Shown here one piece after another: positions 40,182 through 50,902 of a DNA stretch of 64,000 nt; position 1 is the stretch's first letter; each line of letters starts with the position of its first letter. Origin of the DNA: an uncultured Pelagibacteraceae bacterium (lineage in GTDB: Bacteria; Pseudomonadota; Alphaproteobacteria; Pelagibacterales; Pelagibacteraceae). The notes beneath the pieces were generated by a model. The model had not been told where the DNA came from, did no database searches, and saw only the letters and a program-made list of their open reading frames with translations. The position numbers and the translations under genes were made by a program. The DNA lies in NCBI GenBank assembly GCA_902590465.1, contig CACIWX010000003.1, forward strand, positions 16,580 to 80,579, written 5' to 3'.

Positions 40182-42947
40182 ATGAGTTCAATAAAAAAAA
40201 CAGATCATTTTTATTTAATAGATGGATCAGGTTATATATTCAGAGCTTATTATGCTCTACCGCCTTTATCTAGAAAAAGTGACGGTTTGCCTACAGGAGC
40301 CGTTAGTGGTTTTTGTTCGATGCTTTTTAAACTTTTAGAGGATGCTAGATCAGATGACTCTAAAAACAAACCTACTCACTTTGCTGTTATATTTGATTCA
40401 GCAAGAAAAAATTTTAGAAATGAAATTTACAGCGATTATAAAGCAAACAGGGCAGAAGCACCAGATGATTTAGCTCCTCAGTTTGAATACATAAGAAAAT
40501 CTGTTGAAGCTTTTAATTTACCATCAATTGAACTTTTAAATTATGAAGCAGATGACCTTATAGCAACTTATGCAAAAAAAATTACAGAAGCAGGTGCAAA
40601 GGTAACCGTAATTTCATCGGATAAAGATTTGATGCAGCTAGTATCAAATAAAGTCAGACTATTTGATCCTATGAAAAGTAAAGTAATAGGTGAAAAAGAA
40701 GTAATCGAAAAATTTGGAGTTAAACCAGACCAGGTAATTGACGTACAATCGCTTGCTGGAGACAGCTCAGATAACGTTCCAGGAGTTCCTGGCATTGGAA
40801 TAAAAACAGCATCAGAACTTATCAATAAATACAAAACTTTAGAAAATTTATTGAAGAAGGCATCAGAAATACCTCAGAATAAAAGAAGAGAAACATTATT
40901 GTCTAACAAAGATAAAGCCATGATTAGCAAGCAATTAGTTACTTTGAAAGATGATGTCCCACTCAAGAATGATGCTGCTGATTTTATCATTAAAGACATA
41001 AATAAAGATAAATTGTATGATTTTCTAAGAGACATGGAGTTTAATAGACTGCTAAGCCAAGCAATTAGTTTTTATGGTGAGCCAACACAAAAAGATTTTA
41101 AAGATAAAACTTTAGTAAAAAAAAATAATAAGATAAATACAAAGACCTACAAAACTATTTCAAAAGAAAAACAACTTGACGAATTAATAAAAAAACTTAA
41201 TGAAAAATCAGTTATAGCGGTTGATACTGAAACTTCTTCTTTAAATCCACAAGACGCCGATCTTGTGGGTATATCAGTATGTTATGAAGCCAATGAGGCT
41301 TTCTATATTCCAGTAGGCCATAAAAAGAGAACAGAATTAAAAAAGGATTTAGTTTTAAAAAAGCTTAAACCAATTTTAGAAGACCCAAGTATAAAAAAAG
41401 TCGGCCAAAATATAAAATACGATTTTATTATATTCAAAAATAACGGCATCGAATTAAGCTCGGTAGAAGACACGATGTTACTTTCATATACATTAGATGC
41501 TGGGAATAATAGACACAATATGGATACTCTATCTGAATTGCATCTTGGCCATAAAACTATTTCGTATAAAGATTTAGTAGGATCTGGAAAAAAACAATTA
41601 AATTTTGCAGACGTAGATATTAAACCTGCTACTGAATATGCTGCAGAAGATGCAGATGTAACTCTAAGATTATATGAAGTTTTATCTGAACGAGTATCTG
41701 AGGAAAAGTTAGAAAGAGTTTATGAGGAATTTGAAAAACCAATGATCAAAATCCTTTCAAGGCTTGAGATGATCGGTATAAAAGTTGATGACGCTTATCT
41801 TAAAAAACTCTCTAAGAAATTTGAGGAAAGATTGATGACTATTGAAAAAGAAATTTACGAAATATCAGGTAAAAAATTCAATATCGGTTCACCAAAACAA
41901 CTAGGAGAAATTATTTATAATGATCTTAAAATAGCTAAGTTAAAAAAAACAAAAAAAGGTAGTTTAGCTACGAGTGCTAAAATCTTAGAAGATTTAGCTT
42001 CAACAGGACATAAATTTCCTAATTTAGTTTTAGAATGGCGGCAGGTTTCAAAACTAAAAAGCACTTACACAGATGCTTTGCAAGAGCATATAAATAAAAA
42101 AACAAAAAGAGTTCACACTTCCTTCTTACTCGCAGCAACTAATACTGGTAGGCTAGCATCGAGTGATCCAAATTTACAAAATATTCCTATAAAAACTTCA
42201 GATGGAAAAGAAATAAGAAAAGCATTTGTAGCTGATAAAGATAATTTACTCATTTCAGCGGACTACAACCAAATAGAAATGAGAATTCTTGCTGATATGG
42301 CTGATGTCAAGGAATTAAAGAAAGCTTTTAAAAACAATCAGGATATCCACTCTTTAACAGCGAGCCAAGTCTTTGATGTTCCAATTGCTAAAGTGACAGA
42401 TGATTTTAGACGAAAAGCAAAGGCCATTAATTTTGGAATTATTTATGGAATAACACAATATGGATTAGCAAAACAAATATCGGTGTCAAACGAAGAAGCT
42501 TTAAGTTTCATTAATTCGTATTTTAAAAAATTTCCTGAGATTAAAGATTATATGAATACAACAATTAAAACTTGTAGGAAGCAGGGTTTTGTAACAAATA
42601 TTTTTGGAAGAAGAATTCATTTAAGAGGAATTAATGATAAAAATTTTAGCGTTCGAGCATTTCAGGAAAGAGCAGCAATTAATGCTCCAATACAAGGATC
42701 GGCTGCAGATATTATTAGGTTGGCAATGATTAAAATTGATAAGGTTCTTGAAGAAAAAAATAAAGCAAAAATGCTTTTACAAATACATGATGAACTTATT
42801 TTTGAGTGTTTAAAAAAAAATGAGAATGAAGTAAAAAAAATTGTTAAAGAAGCAATGACGTCAGTTTCAAGTTCGGATCATCATATGTTTTCTATACCTT
42901 TAGAAGTCAGTATTAACTCTGGAAACAATTGGGGAGAGGCCCATTAA
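40182..42947 (+). CDS. polA: DNA polymerase I (5'-3' exo, 3'-5' exo and polymerase domains)
   Basis: LIDGSGYIFRAYYALPPL; VIAVDTETSSLNPQDADLVG; SADYNQIEMRILADMA; LLQIHDELIFE. Confidence 0.97.
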   Translation: MSSIKKTDHFYLIDGSGYIFRAYYALPPLSRKSDGLPTGAVSGFCSMLFKLLEDARSDDSKNKPTHFAVIFDSARKNFRNEIYSDYKANRAEAPDDLAPQFEYIRKSVEAFNLPSIELLNYEADDLIATYAKKITEAGAKVTVISSDKDLMQLVSNKVRLFDPMKSKVIGEKEVIEKFGVKPDQVIDVQSLAGDSSDNVPGVPGIGIKTASELINKYKTLENLLKKASEIPQNKRRETLLSNKDKAMISKQLVTLKDDVPLKNDAADFIIKDINKDKLYDFLRDMEFNRLLSQAISFYGEPTQKDFKDKTLVKKNNKINTKTYKTISKEKQLDELIKKLNEKSVIAVDTETSSLNPQDADLVGISVCYEANEAFYIPVGHKKRTELKKDLVLKKLKPILEDPSIKKVGQNIKYDFIIFKNNGIELSSVEDTMLLSYTLDAGNNRHNMDTLSELHLGHKTISYKDLVGSGKKQLNFADVDIKPATEYAAEDADVTLRLYEVLSERVSEEKLERVYEEFEKPMIKILSRLEMIGIKVDDAYLKKLSKKFEERLMTIEKEIYEISGKKFNIGSPKQLGEIIYNDLKIAKLKKTKKGSLATSAKILEDLASTGHKFPNLVLEWRQVSKLKSTYTDALQEHINKKTKRVHTSFLLAATNTGRLASSDPNLQNIPIKTSDGKEIRKAFVADKDNLLISADYNQIEMRILADMADVKELKKAFKNNQDIHSLTASQVFDVPIAKVTDDFRRKAKAINFGIIYGITQYGLAKQISVSNEEALSFINSYFKKFPEIKDYMNTTIKTCRKQGFVTNIFGRRIHLRGINDKNFSVRAFQERAAINAPIQGSAADIIRLAMIKIDKVLEEKNKAKMLLQIHDELIFECLKKNENEVKKIVKEAMTSVSSSDHHMFSIPLEVSINSGNNWGEAH

Positions 42948-42986
42948 TCGCCTAAATTTTGACAACATAATTAAGAGAATAAAAAT

Positions 42987-43685
42987 ATGGCTCAAACAAT
43001 TGCTTTAGTAGATGATGATAGAAATATACTAACAAGTATAAGCATGGCTTTGGAAAGGGAAGGTTTCAAAGTTCAAACTTATATCGATGGAGAGTCTGCT
43101 TTAATTGGATTAACTAGAAATCCACCTGATCTAGCAATATTAGATATCAAAATGCCCAGGATGGATGGAGAAGAGCTACTTAAAAAACTTAAAAAAAAAA
43201 TGTCTATTCCAATAATTTTTTTAACATCAAAAGATGATGAAGTCGATGAACTGCTTGGTTTGAAATTAGGTGCTGATGACTTTGTTAAAAAATCTGGAGG
43301 CTTTTCTACTAAAGTTTTAATAGAAAGAATAAGAGTTCAATTAAGAAAAAAAACCAATACTATTGATGATACAAAAAATATAATTAGTCATGGTAAATTA
43401 AAATTAGATCCTGCCCAGTTAGAATGCGAATGGAATGGGAAAGCTCTGCCAGATAAGTTGACAACTACAGAATTTTTAATTGTCAAAGAATTAGCTAAAA
43501 GACCAGGGGTTATAAAGGAAAGAGCTCACTTAATGGATATAGCTTATAAGGAAAATACAGAAATTGAAGACAGAACAATTGATAGCCATGTAAAAAGAAT
43601 AAGAAAAAAGTTTAAAAAGGTAGATGAAAAATTTTCTGCAATTGAAACTAGATATGGAAGTGGGTATAGATGGAATGTTAGCTAA
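42987..43685 (+). CDS. chvI: Two-component response regulator ChvI
   Basis: IALVDDDRNILTSISMALEREGFKVQTYIDGESAL; OmpR-type C-terminal domain; followed by chvG. Confidence 0.9.
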   Translation: MAQTIALVDDDRNILTSISMALEREGFKVQTYIDGESALIGLTRNPPDLAILDIKMPRMDGEELLKKLKKKMSIPIIFLTSKDDEVDELLGLKLGADDFVKKSGGFSTKVLIERIRVQLRKKTNTIDDTKNIISHGKLKLDPAQLECEWNGKALPDKLTTTEFLIVKELAKRPGVIKERAHLMDIAYKENTEIEDRTIDSHVKRIRKKFKKVDEKFSAIETRYGSGYRWNVS

Positions 43686-45205
43686 TGAAACAAAAAAAAT
43701 CAGCTTCTATTCTAAAGAAGTTTTTAATAATCAACCTTACAGTTTTTTCTGTTTTAGGACTTTTTACAATTATATACCTTGAAGCAATCCAACCAACCTT
43801 AGTAAAAGAAAGATCAGATAATCATAAAATAGTTATTAATAATACTAAGGATAATCTCGAACGACTTAATATAGAATATACTAAAGAAGGAATTAGAGAT
43901 TTCTTGCTTTCCACAAGATTTTTATTTCAAAGTTTAGACCGTGTTCAATTTTATGATTTATCTGGAAATCTCATTGGAGACACAAATATTCTAGATTTAG
44001 ATCAAAGTGTTTTTACAGGCTCAGATATAATTTTTGAGGAAGCTTTGGGTGGTGAAACAATAACACCAGAAATTGAAGAGAGACTTGAAGAAGAGGAGAT
44101 AGATGAAATTAAAGATATCATTACTAACAAATATAATGATGAAGTAATGACATTAACTAACGATGAAAAAAATAATTTTTTTGTAAGCACATTAAGTAAA
44201 ATTAAATTTAAAAATAACGATATTGGATATGTTGTAGTATCAGAGCAAGCGAATGACATCACTACTGCCGTAAGAGAGAGAAAAGCATTTATAATAAGAA
44301 CTATGATCGCTGTTGTAATTGTGATTTTAATTTTTTCTTTATTTTTAAATAAATATATTCTTAAACCAATTGGGCTTCTTGTAAAGTTTAGCGATGGAAT
44401 TAAAAAAAAATCTAATCAAACAATTGATATTAATAAAGTTTTTGTAAGAGATGATGAGATTGGAAAATTAACACAATCAATTGATGAAATGACTAAAGAG
44501 TTACAACAACGAACTAATAGAGCAGAAACATTCTCAAATGATTTAGCTCACGAGATAAGAAATCCACTCGCGTCTTTAAAAAGTGCTTCAGAACTTTTAG
44601 ACAAAACTACTGAAAAGAATGAAGGTGATAAACTGTTAAAAATAATAAATCATGATGCTGAACGGATAGAAAGATTAATAACGGATTACACTCAAATGTT
44701 AAAAGACGAGGCATCTTTATCTCGTGAGAAAATGAGTAAAATAAACTTAATTGAAATTATTAATGATGTAGTGGAGGATTTTAACCAAGATCTAATTAAC
44801 CAAAATAAAAAAATCGAGATAATAGTTATAAATAAAATTAAAAGTAAAAATGGATATTTTATATTTGGTATTAGTAATAGAATAGAACAGGTTATCGCGA
44901 ATCTTTTAGATAACTCTATTTCCTTCAGTAAAGATAATCAAAAAATTGAAATTGGTCTTGAAGAAACCACAAGAAATCTATTACTATCCGTTAAAGATGA
45001 GGGCCCCGGTTTTGCTGAAACATCACCTCAGAAAATCTTTAAACGTTTTTACAGTAACAGGCCCACGAGATTTGGAAAACATTCTGGTCTAGGCTTGAAT
45101 ATTGTAAAAAATATTGTCCAATTACACAAAGGCACAATAGCAGCTTCAAATAGGCTGAATGCAAAAGGAGCACAGGTTGAGGTTTTACTCCCTAAATTGT
45201 CCTAA
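43685..45205 (+). CDS. chvG: Sensor histidine kinase ChvG
   Basis: Two TM segments, HAMP, SNDLAHEIRNPLASLKSASELL, GLGLNIVKNIVQLHKG. Confidence 0.9.
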   Translation: MKQKKSASILKKFLIINLTVFSVLGLFTIIYLEAIQPTLVKERSDNHKIVINNTKDNLERLNIEYTKEGIRDFLLSTRFLFQSLDRVQFYDLSGNLIGDTNILDLDQSVFTGSDIIFEEALGGETITPEIEERLEEEEIDEIKDIITNKYNDEVMTLTNDEKNNFFVSTLSKIKFKNNDIGYVVVSEQANDITTAVRERKAFIIRTMIAVVIVILIFSLFLNKYILKPIGLLVKFSDGIKKKSNQTIDINKVFVRDDEIGKLTQSIDEMTKELQQRTNRAETFSNDLAHEIRNPLASLKSASELLDKTTEKNEGDKLLKIINHDAERIERLITDYTQMLKDEASLSREKMSKINLIEIINDVVEDFNQDLINQNKKIEIIVINKIKSKNGYFIFGISNRIEQVIANLLDNSISFSKDNQKIEIGLEETTRNLLLSVKDEGPGFAETSPQKIFKRFYSNRPTRFGKHSGLGLNIVKNIVQLHKGTIAASNRLNAKGAQVEVLLPKLS

Positions 45206-45253
45206 CATTATTTCTTGCTATGGTTTATTTATGTTGATAATAACTCCTTCATT

Positions 45254-46543
45254 ATGGCTCAAGATTATAAAGTAAAAGACATCAGTCAGGCAAATTTCGG
45301 TAGAAAAGAAATTTCTCTGGCAGAAACTGAAATGCCAGGACTTATGGCTTTGAGGAAAGAATATAAAGGTAAAAAACCTTTAAAGGGTGCAAGAATTCTA
45401 GGTTGTCTTCACATGACAATACAAACCGCAGTTTTAATTGAAACTTTAGTTGAACTAGGAGCAGAGGTTAGGTGGTCTTCATGCAATATTTTTTCAACGC
45501 AAGATCACGCTGCAGCAGCAATAGCGAAAGCCGGTATTCCGGTATTTGCTTGGAAAGGTGAGACCGAAGAAGAGTACTGGTGGTGTGTTAAACAAACCAT
45601 TGAAGGAAAGAAAGATTGGAAACCAAATATGATTTTAGATGATGGTGGCGATCTTACTGCCTTAATGCACAAAGAATATAAAAATTTATTAAAAGATGTA
45701 AAGGGAGTTTCAGAAGAAACTACAACTGGAGTTTTAGCACTTAAAAAAATGGAGTCAGATAAAGAATTATTAGTACCTGCTATAAATGTAAATGACTCAG
45801 TTACAAAATCTAAATTTGACAACCTCTATGGTTGTAGAGAAAGTTTAGTAGACGGTATAAAAAGAGCTACTGATGTTATGATGTCAGGTAAAGTAGCCAT
45901 TGTAGCTGGATTTGGGGATGTTGGTAAAGGAAGTGCAGCTTCATTACGTCAAGCAGGTGCAAGAGTTATGGTTACCGAGACAGACCCTATATGTGCGTTA
46001 CAAGCTGCTATGGAAGGTTACGAAGTTGTTGTTATGGATGAAGCTATTAAAGACGCTGATATAGTTGTAACCGCTACAGGAAATAAAGATATAGTCACAG
46101 CAGATCACATGAGAAATATGAAAGACAGAGCAATACTTTGTAACATTGGTCACTTTGACAACGAAATTCAAGTTGAAGCATTGAAAAATTATAAGTGGGA
46201 CGAAATAAAACCTCAAGTTCATGAAATTGAGTTGCCTAGTAAAAAAAGGATTATACTTCTAGCTGAAGGAAGATTAGTAAATTTAGGATGTGCTACAGGG
46301 CATCCTAGTTTTGTGATGAGCGCATCATTCACAAATCAAGTTATTGCTCAAATTGAATTATGGAATAATTCAAATAAATATGAGAAAAAAGTTTATGTAC
46401 TTCCCAAACATCTTGATGAAAAAGTTGCAATGCTTCATTTAGAAAAAGTAGGAGCTAAACTAACAAAAATGTCAAAAGAGCAAGCCGATTATATTAGCGT
46501 TAAACCATCAGGACCATTTAAACCAGATACTTATCGCTACTAA
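45254..46543 (+). CDS. ahcY: Adenosylhomocysteinase
   Basis: [55 protein letters not shown]-terminal DTYRY; start corrected from 45215. Confidence 0.97.
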   Translation: MAQDYKVKDISQANFGRKEISLAETEMPGLMALRKEYKGKKPLKGARILGCLHMTIQTAVLIETLVELGAEVRWSSCNIFSTQDHAAAAIAKAGIPVFAWKGETEEEYWWCVKQTIEGKKDWKPNMILDDGGDLTALMHKEYKNLLKDVKGVSEETTTGVLALKKMESDKELLVPAINVNDSVTKSKFDNLYGCRESLVDGIKRATDVMMSGKVAIVAGFGDVGKGSAASLRQAGARVMVTETDPICALQAAMEGYEVVVMDEAIKDADIVVTATGNKDIVTADHMRNMKDRAILCNIGHFDNEIQVEALKNYKWDEIKPQVHEIELPSKKRIILLAEGRLVNLGCATGHPSFVMSASFTNQVIAQIELWNNSNKYEKKVYVLPKHLDEKVAMLHLEKVGAKLTKMSKEQADYISVKPSGPFKPDTYRY

Positions 46544-46552
46544 CAGTAGCTA

Positions 46553-47005
46553 ATGATTGTTAAATCTTTAGACCATTTAAATCTAATATCTAAATCAATT
46601 TCAAAAAGGTTAGAAAATGGAGATTGTATTTTCTTAATTGGAGAAATCGGTGTAGGGAAGACTACATTCACAAGATTTTTAATTAATAACTTACAAAATC
46701 AAAAAGGACTTAAAGAAACAGAAGTGTTGAGTCCTACATTTAACTTACTTTATGAATATGAAATTAAAGATCTTAAGATTATGCATTATGATCTTTACCG
46801 AATTAATAAAGCCAATGAATTAGATCATCTTGGTATTTTTTTAGAAAATAAAAAAACAATTAAAATTATAGAGTGGCCAGACTTAATTAAAACACCATTA
46901 ATTAATAAATTAGAAATTCATTTAGAGTACGGAGAAAATGATAAGGAAAGAAAAATGATGATAAATGGGGTAAACAAATGGGAAGATCTTGAAAATGAAA
47001 TATAA
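46553..47005 (+). CDS. tsaE: tRNA t6A biosynthesis ATPase TsaE
   Basis: CIFLIGEIGVGKTTFTRFLINNL; SPTFNLLYEYE; MHYDLYRI; IIEWPD. Confidence 0.93.
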   Translation: MIVKSLDHLNLISKSISKRLENGDCIFLIGEIGVGKTTFTRFLINNLQNQKGLKETEVLSPTFNLLYEYEIKDLKIMHYDLYRINKANELDHLGIFLENKKTIKIIEWPDLIKTPLINKLEIHLEYGENDKERKMMINGVNKWEDLENEI

Positions 47006-47957
47006 ATTGAAAAAAATTTCAGGAGATGCCTCATTTAGAGAATTTTATAGATTAAAAAAAAACAACAAAACCTCAATCATTGTCTTTGCTAAAAAAGAAA
47101 AATTTAAAAATCTTGCAGTATATATGGTGATAAATAATATTCTTAACCATAACAGGATAAATGCTCCAAAATTATTGAGCAATCATTATAAAAACGATAT
47201 GATCGAAATATCTGATTTAGGCGAAAAATCCTTCTACGATCACGTAATTTTAAAAAAAAATAAACTTAATAGTTATAAATCATTAATAAAATTATTAATT
47301 AAGATACAAAAAATAAAAGTAAAAAAACTTTATAAATTTGAAAAACTAAAAATTAAAATACCAAATTATACATTATCCAATCTTCACAAAGAATCTGATT
47401 TGTTTTTTGATTGGTACTTAAACTATGCTCTCAAAAACAAAAAAATTAGCAAGATTAAGAAAATTCTTAGATCAGAATTAAATAAAATATATAAAAAATT
47501 AAATTTCAAAAATAATACATTCGTACATAGAGATTTTCATATTTCAAATGTAATGATTAATAAAAACAAATTAGGAATAATTGATAGCCAGGATGCAATT
47601 ATTGGAAATCCTTTGTATGACATAGCATCCTTAATTGACGACGTAAGAATAAAATTACCAAGTCAATTACAAAATAAACTATTAGATTTTTATCATAAGA
47701 ACTCAAAACTTAAAAACGATCATATACAAAAATTAAAAAACGACTTTGATATTTTATCAGTGCAAAGAAATTTAAAAATATTGGGAATATTCGTGCGTTT
47801 ATACAAAAGAGATAACAAAAATCATTATCTTAAATTTTTACCCTACATATGGACGCTAATAGAAAAAAGATTACAAAACCCAGCACTCAAAAATTTAAAA
47901 TTATTATTTTATAAACACTTGTCTATTAGAAAACTTAAAAAATTAAATAAAATATGA
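46989..47957 (+). CDS. amgK: AmgK-like cell-wall sugar kinase (aminoglycoside phosphotransferase fold)
   Basis: NNTFVHRDFHISNVMINKNKLGIIDSQDAIIGNPLYDIASLIDDVR; linked to a MurU-like gene. Confidence 0.82.
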   Translation: MKMKYKLKKISGDASFREFYRLKKNNKTSIIVFAKKEKFKNLAVYMVINNILNHNRINAPKLLSNHYKNDMIEISDLGEKSFYDHVILKKNKLNSYKSLIKLLIKIQKIKVKKLYKFEKLKIKIPNYTLSNLHKESDLFFDWYLNYALKNKKISKIKKILRSELNKIYKKLNFKNNTFVHRDFHISNVMINKNKLGIIDSQDAIIGNPLYDIASLIDDVRIKLPSQLQNKLLDFYHKNSKLKNDHIQKLKNDFDILSVQRNLKILGIFVRLYKRDNKNHYLKFLPYIWTLIEKRLQNPALKNLKLLFYKHLSIRKLKKLNKI

Positions 47958-48652
47958 ATATAAAATATGGAATGATTTTAGCTGCAGGGTTAGGAAAAAG
48001 AATGCAGCCTCTGACACTAAAAACTCCTAAACCATTATTAGAAATAAATAATTATACATTATTAGAAAGAGCGATAAATTTATTGATTAGTCACGGTGTG
48101 CAAGAAATAAGTATTAATGTTCATTATCTTCCTGATCAGATTAAATCATTTATTAATAGAAAAAAATTTAAAGTTAAGATTACAATTTCTAATGAAGAAA
48201 ATTTATTATTAGACACAGGCGGAGGTGTATTTAAAGGTACACAAAATTTTGGTGACAATCCTTTTTTTGTAATTAATCCAGATACTGTTTGGCGTAAGCA
48301 TTATCTAGCAGAATTGAAAAGTCTAGAGGCTATTTATTTTAAGAATAATAAACCGATATTACTTTTAGTGAATAAGAAATTATCCATTGATCCTTCCTTT
48401 AAAGGAGATTTTAATTTAAATAATGAAAAAATTTCTAAGGATAATGAAAATCAATTTATTTTTACTGGATTGCAAATTATTAACAGAAGTGTTTTCACGA
48501 ATGAAAAATCAGAAGTTTTTTCACTGAATAAAGTATGGAATAAATTAATAAAAGATAAAAACTTAATGGGCTTAGAAAGTAATCAAAAATTTTACCACTT
48601 AAACACTTCTGATATGTATAGGAAAATTCAAAATCTGAATATTATTGATTAA
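47954..48652 (+). CDS. murU: MurU-like N-acetylmuramate-1-P uridylyltransferase / sugar nucleotidyltransferase
   Basis: GMILAAGLGKRMQPLTLKTPKPLLEI; LLDTGGGVFKG; directly follows AmgK-like gene. Confidence 0.82.
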   Translation: MNIKYGMILAAGLGKRMQPLTLKTPKPLLEINNYTLLERAINLLISHGVQEISINVHYLPDQIKSFINRKKFKVKITISNEENLLLDTGGGVFKGTQNFGDNPFFVINPDTVWRKHYLAELKSLEAIYFKNNKPILLLVNKKLSIDPSFKGDFNLNNEKISKDNENQFIFTGLQIINRSVFTNEKSEVFSLNKVWNKLIKDKNLMGLESNQKFYHLNTSDMYRKIQNLNIID

Positions 48653-49361
48653 AAATTATATCTCTAGCTCTGGACTTGTCTAAATAATAATATTTTTCAA
48701 TTTTTAAATTATCACCAAATTCAATTAATAGCGGATTACCTGTTGGTATTTCCAATTCATTTATTTTTGTATCCGAAATATTAAATAAATATTTACATAA
48801 AGCTCTAAGAGAATTTCCATGAGCTGAAATTAAAATATTCTTATTTTCTAAAAGATTTTTCTTAATTTCATTTTCATAAAAAGGTACCACCCTGTCATAT
48901 GTACTTTTTAAGGACTCAGTAAATGGGATCATTCCCACAGGTATATTAGCATTCAGTGGACTGAATAAATTTAGGTATTCACTTTTTTCCTCCATGGGAG
49001 GAGGAGCTATATTCCAGGATCTCCTGTACTTTTTGAATTGTTCTTCACCAATTTTATTCTTTGTTTCTTCTTTGTTTAAACCCGTTAAATATCCATAGTG
49101 CCTTTCATTAAGTTGCCAAGCAGTATTGAATTTAAGTTCTAGGCTATTTTTTTTAAGAAGAGTTGTAAGAGTTTTAATGGCTCTCTTTAAATACGATGTA
49201 TAAGAGATATCTATTTTAATATTTAAACCTTTAATAATTTGACCTGATTTTTCTGCTTCCTGGACTCCTTTATCAGAAAGATCTACATCTACCCAACCAG
49301 TAAATCTATTTTCTGCATTCCAAACACTTTGGCCATGTCTTATGAGAATTAGTTTAGTCAT
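48642..49361 (-). CDS. gpmA: 2,3-bisphosphoglycerate-dependent phosphoglycerate mutase
   Basis: LILIRHGQSVWNAENRFTGWVDVDLSDKG; LNERHYGYLTGLNK; LISAHGNSLRAL. Confidence 0.95.
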   Translation of the reverse strand: MTKLILIRHGQSVWNAENRFTGWVDVDLSDKGVQEAEKSGQIIKGLNIKIDISYTSYLKRAIKTLTTLLKKNSLELKFNTAWQLNERHYGYLTGLNKEETKNKIGEEQFKKYRRSWNIAPPPMEEKSEYLNLFSPLNANIPVGMIPFTESLKSTYDRVVPFYENEIKKNLLENKNILISAHGNSLRALCKYLFNISDTKINELEIPTGNPLLIEFGDNLKIEKYYYLDKSRARDIIFNQ

Positions 49362-49401
49362 AATAGTTAAATTAGCTATTATGTACTATATTAAATTGAT
49401 A

Positions 49402-49797
49402 ATGAAAAATACTATATTTAAATTAACAGAGCATGTTTACTATTTTTCATTATTAGTTTTACTCATTCTTTATTTATTTCCTGGAAGTTTAATAGGTTAT
49501 CTCTTATATGGAAATTTGGGCCAACAACCAAATTTAATATCTAATCCAATCGGTACATCAATTAACCATTTAATTTTTTTTTCTTATCTTACTATATTAG
49601 CTATGACAGTAAGATTAAGAGCTAAAAATATTTTAACTAATTATCGATTTATTTTATTTATTTCCTGCGTATTAGAAATTTCCCACTTAATAATTCCTAA
49701 TAGGGCTTTTGAATTTTATGATTTAATAGCTAATTTTACTGGTGTAGTTATAATTTTATTAATTAATAGTTTTATAAAATGGCGAAAACATTTTTAA
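49402..49797 (+). CDS. VanZ-like membrane protein
   Basis: TM-rich; LEISHLIIPNRAFEFYDLIANFTGVVI matches the VanZ-like pattern. Confidence 0.7.
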   Translation: MKNTIFKLTEHVYYFSLLVLLILYLFPGSLIGYLLYGNLGQQPNLISNPIGTSINHLIFFSYLTILAMTVRLRAKNILTNYRFILFISCVLEISHLIIPNRAFEFYDLIANFTGVVIILLINSFIKWRKHF

Positions 49798-50282
49798 TAT
49801 TAATCGTAACGTTTTTCTTAGCCCAAACGTTAAACAGCACAGAAATTTATGGAGTGCCAAAAATAATTGATGGCGATACTGTGCATATTAACAATAAAAA
49901 AATAAGACTAGAAGGAATTGATGCTCCAGAAATTAAACAACAATGCAAAAAACCATTTTTAAAAATTTCTGTAATAAGCGGTTTTGAATTTAATAAAAAT
50001 TATTCATGTGGCGTCATAGCGAAAAAAAGATTAATAGATAAAATTGATAATTCAAAAATAAAATGCATCTCGTCATCAAAAGATAGGTACAAAAGATTTC
50101 TAGCTACTTGTTTTAAGGATAAAATTAATCTTAATAAATGGATGGTAAGGAACGGTAATGCGGTAGCGTACAAAAGATATTCAAAAGATTATGTGAGAGA
50201 TGAAGCTTATGCAAAAGAAAATAAGCTCGGCATATGGGAAGGATCTTTTATGATGCCAGAAAAGTGGAGAAAGCTTAATTAA
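49779..50282 (+). CDS. Secreted thermonuclease/SNase-like nuclease
   Basis: KIIDGDTVHINNKKIRLEGIDAPEIKQQC; RNGNAVAYKRYSKDY. Confidence 0.9.
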   Translation: MAKTFLILIVTFFLAQTLNSTEIYGVPKIIDGDTVHINNKKIRLEGIDAPEIKQQCKKPFLKISVISGFEFNKNYSCGVIAKKRLIDKIDNSKIKCISSSKDRYKRFLATCFKDKINLNKWMVRNGNAVAYKRYSKDYVRDEAYAKENKLGIWEGSFMMPEKWRKLN

Positions 50283-50302
50283 TTTCTAGTATAAATTAGT
50301 AA

Positions 50303-50902
50303 GTGATTCATTTCAAAAAAATTATATTAATTTTAATTTTATTTATTCTTAGCGCATGCTCTTCGATTCCAAAAAATACGCAAAATAGTTGTGCAATTTT
50401 TGAGGAAAAATATCTTTGGTATAAACATACAAAAGCTTCGTATGAAAGATGGGGAGCGCCTATTCATTTACAATTAGCTTTTGTCAAAAAAGAAAGTGAT
50501 TTCAATTGGTTAGCTAAGCCGCCACGAAAAAAATTATTTAAAGTTATTCCTTTCAAAAGACCTTCAAGTTCATTTGGTTATTCACAAGCAGTAAAAGGAA
50601 CATGGGAACAATATAAACGAGAAACAAATAGCCCACTAGCAACAAGAGCAAGATTTAAAGACTCCGTTGATTTTATTGGTTGGTATATTTATAAAACTAA
50701 TAAGATTTTAAAAATTTCTAAGAGGGATCCATATAAGCAGTATTTAGCTTATTATAAAGGCTGGGGTGATTATAAAAATTATCCAAAAGACAAGAAAGCT
50801 ATTATCTATGCAAAATCAGTTAAGGATATGGCAACCAAATATAAAAAACAATTAACACTTTGCAAGAAAAATTTAGATAAAAATAAGTATATTATTTTTT
50901 AA
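50303..50902 (+). CDS. Lytic transglycosylase-like lipoprotein (GTG start)
   Basis: Lipobox ILSACSS; LAFVKKESDFNW...SSFGYSQAVKGTWEQYK...YYKGWGDYK. Confidence 0.8.
   Translation: MIHFKKIILILILFILSACSSIPKNTQNSCAIFEEKYLWYKHTKASYERWGAPIHLQLAFVKKESDFNWLAKPPRKKLFKVIPFKRPSSSFGYSQAVKGTWEQYKRETNSPLATRARFKDSVDFIGWYIYKTNKILKISKRDPYKQYLAYYKGWGDYKNYPKDKKAIIYAKSVKDMATKYKKQLTLCKKNLDKNKYIIF

Noticed and set aside
45215-45253. ORF-track N-terminal extension of ahcY
   Set aside because: Family N-terminus matches MAQDYKVKD at 45254.
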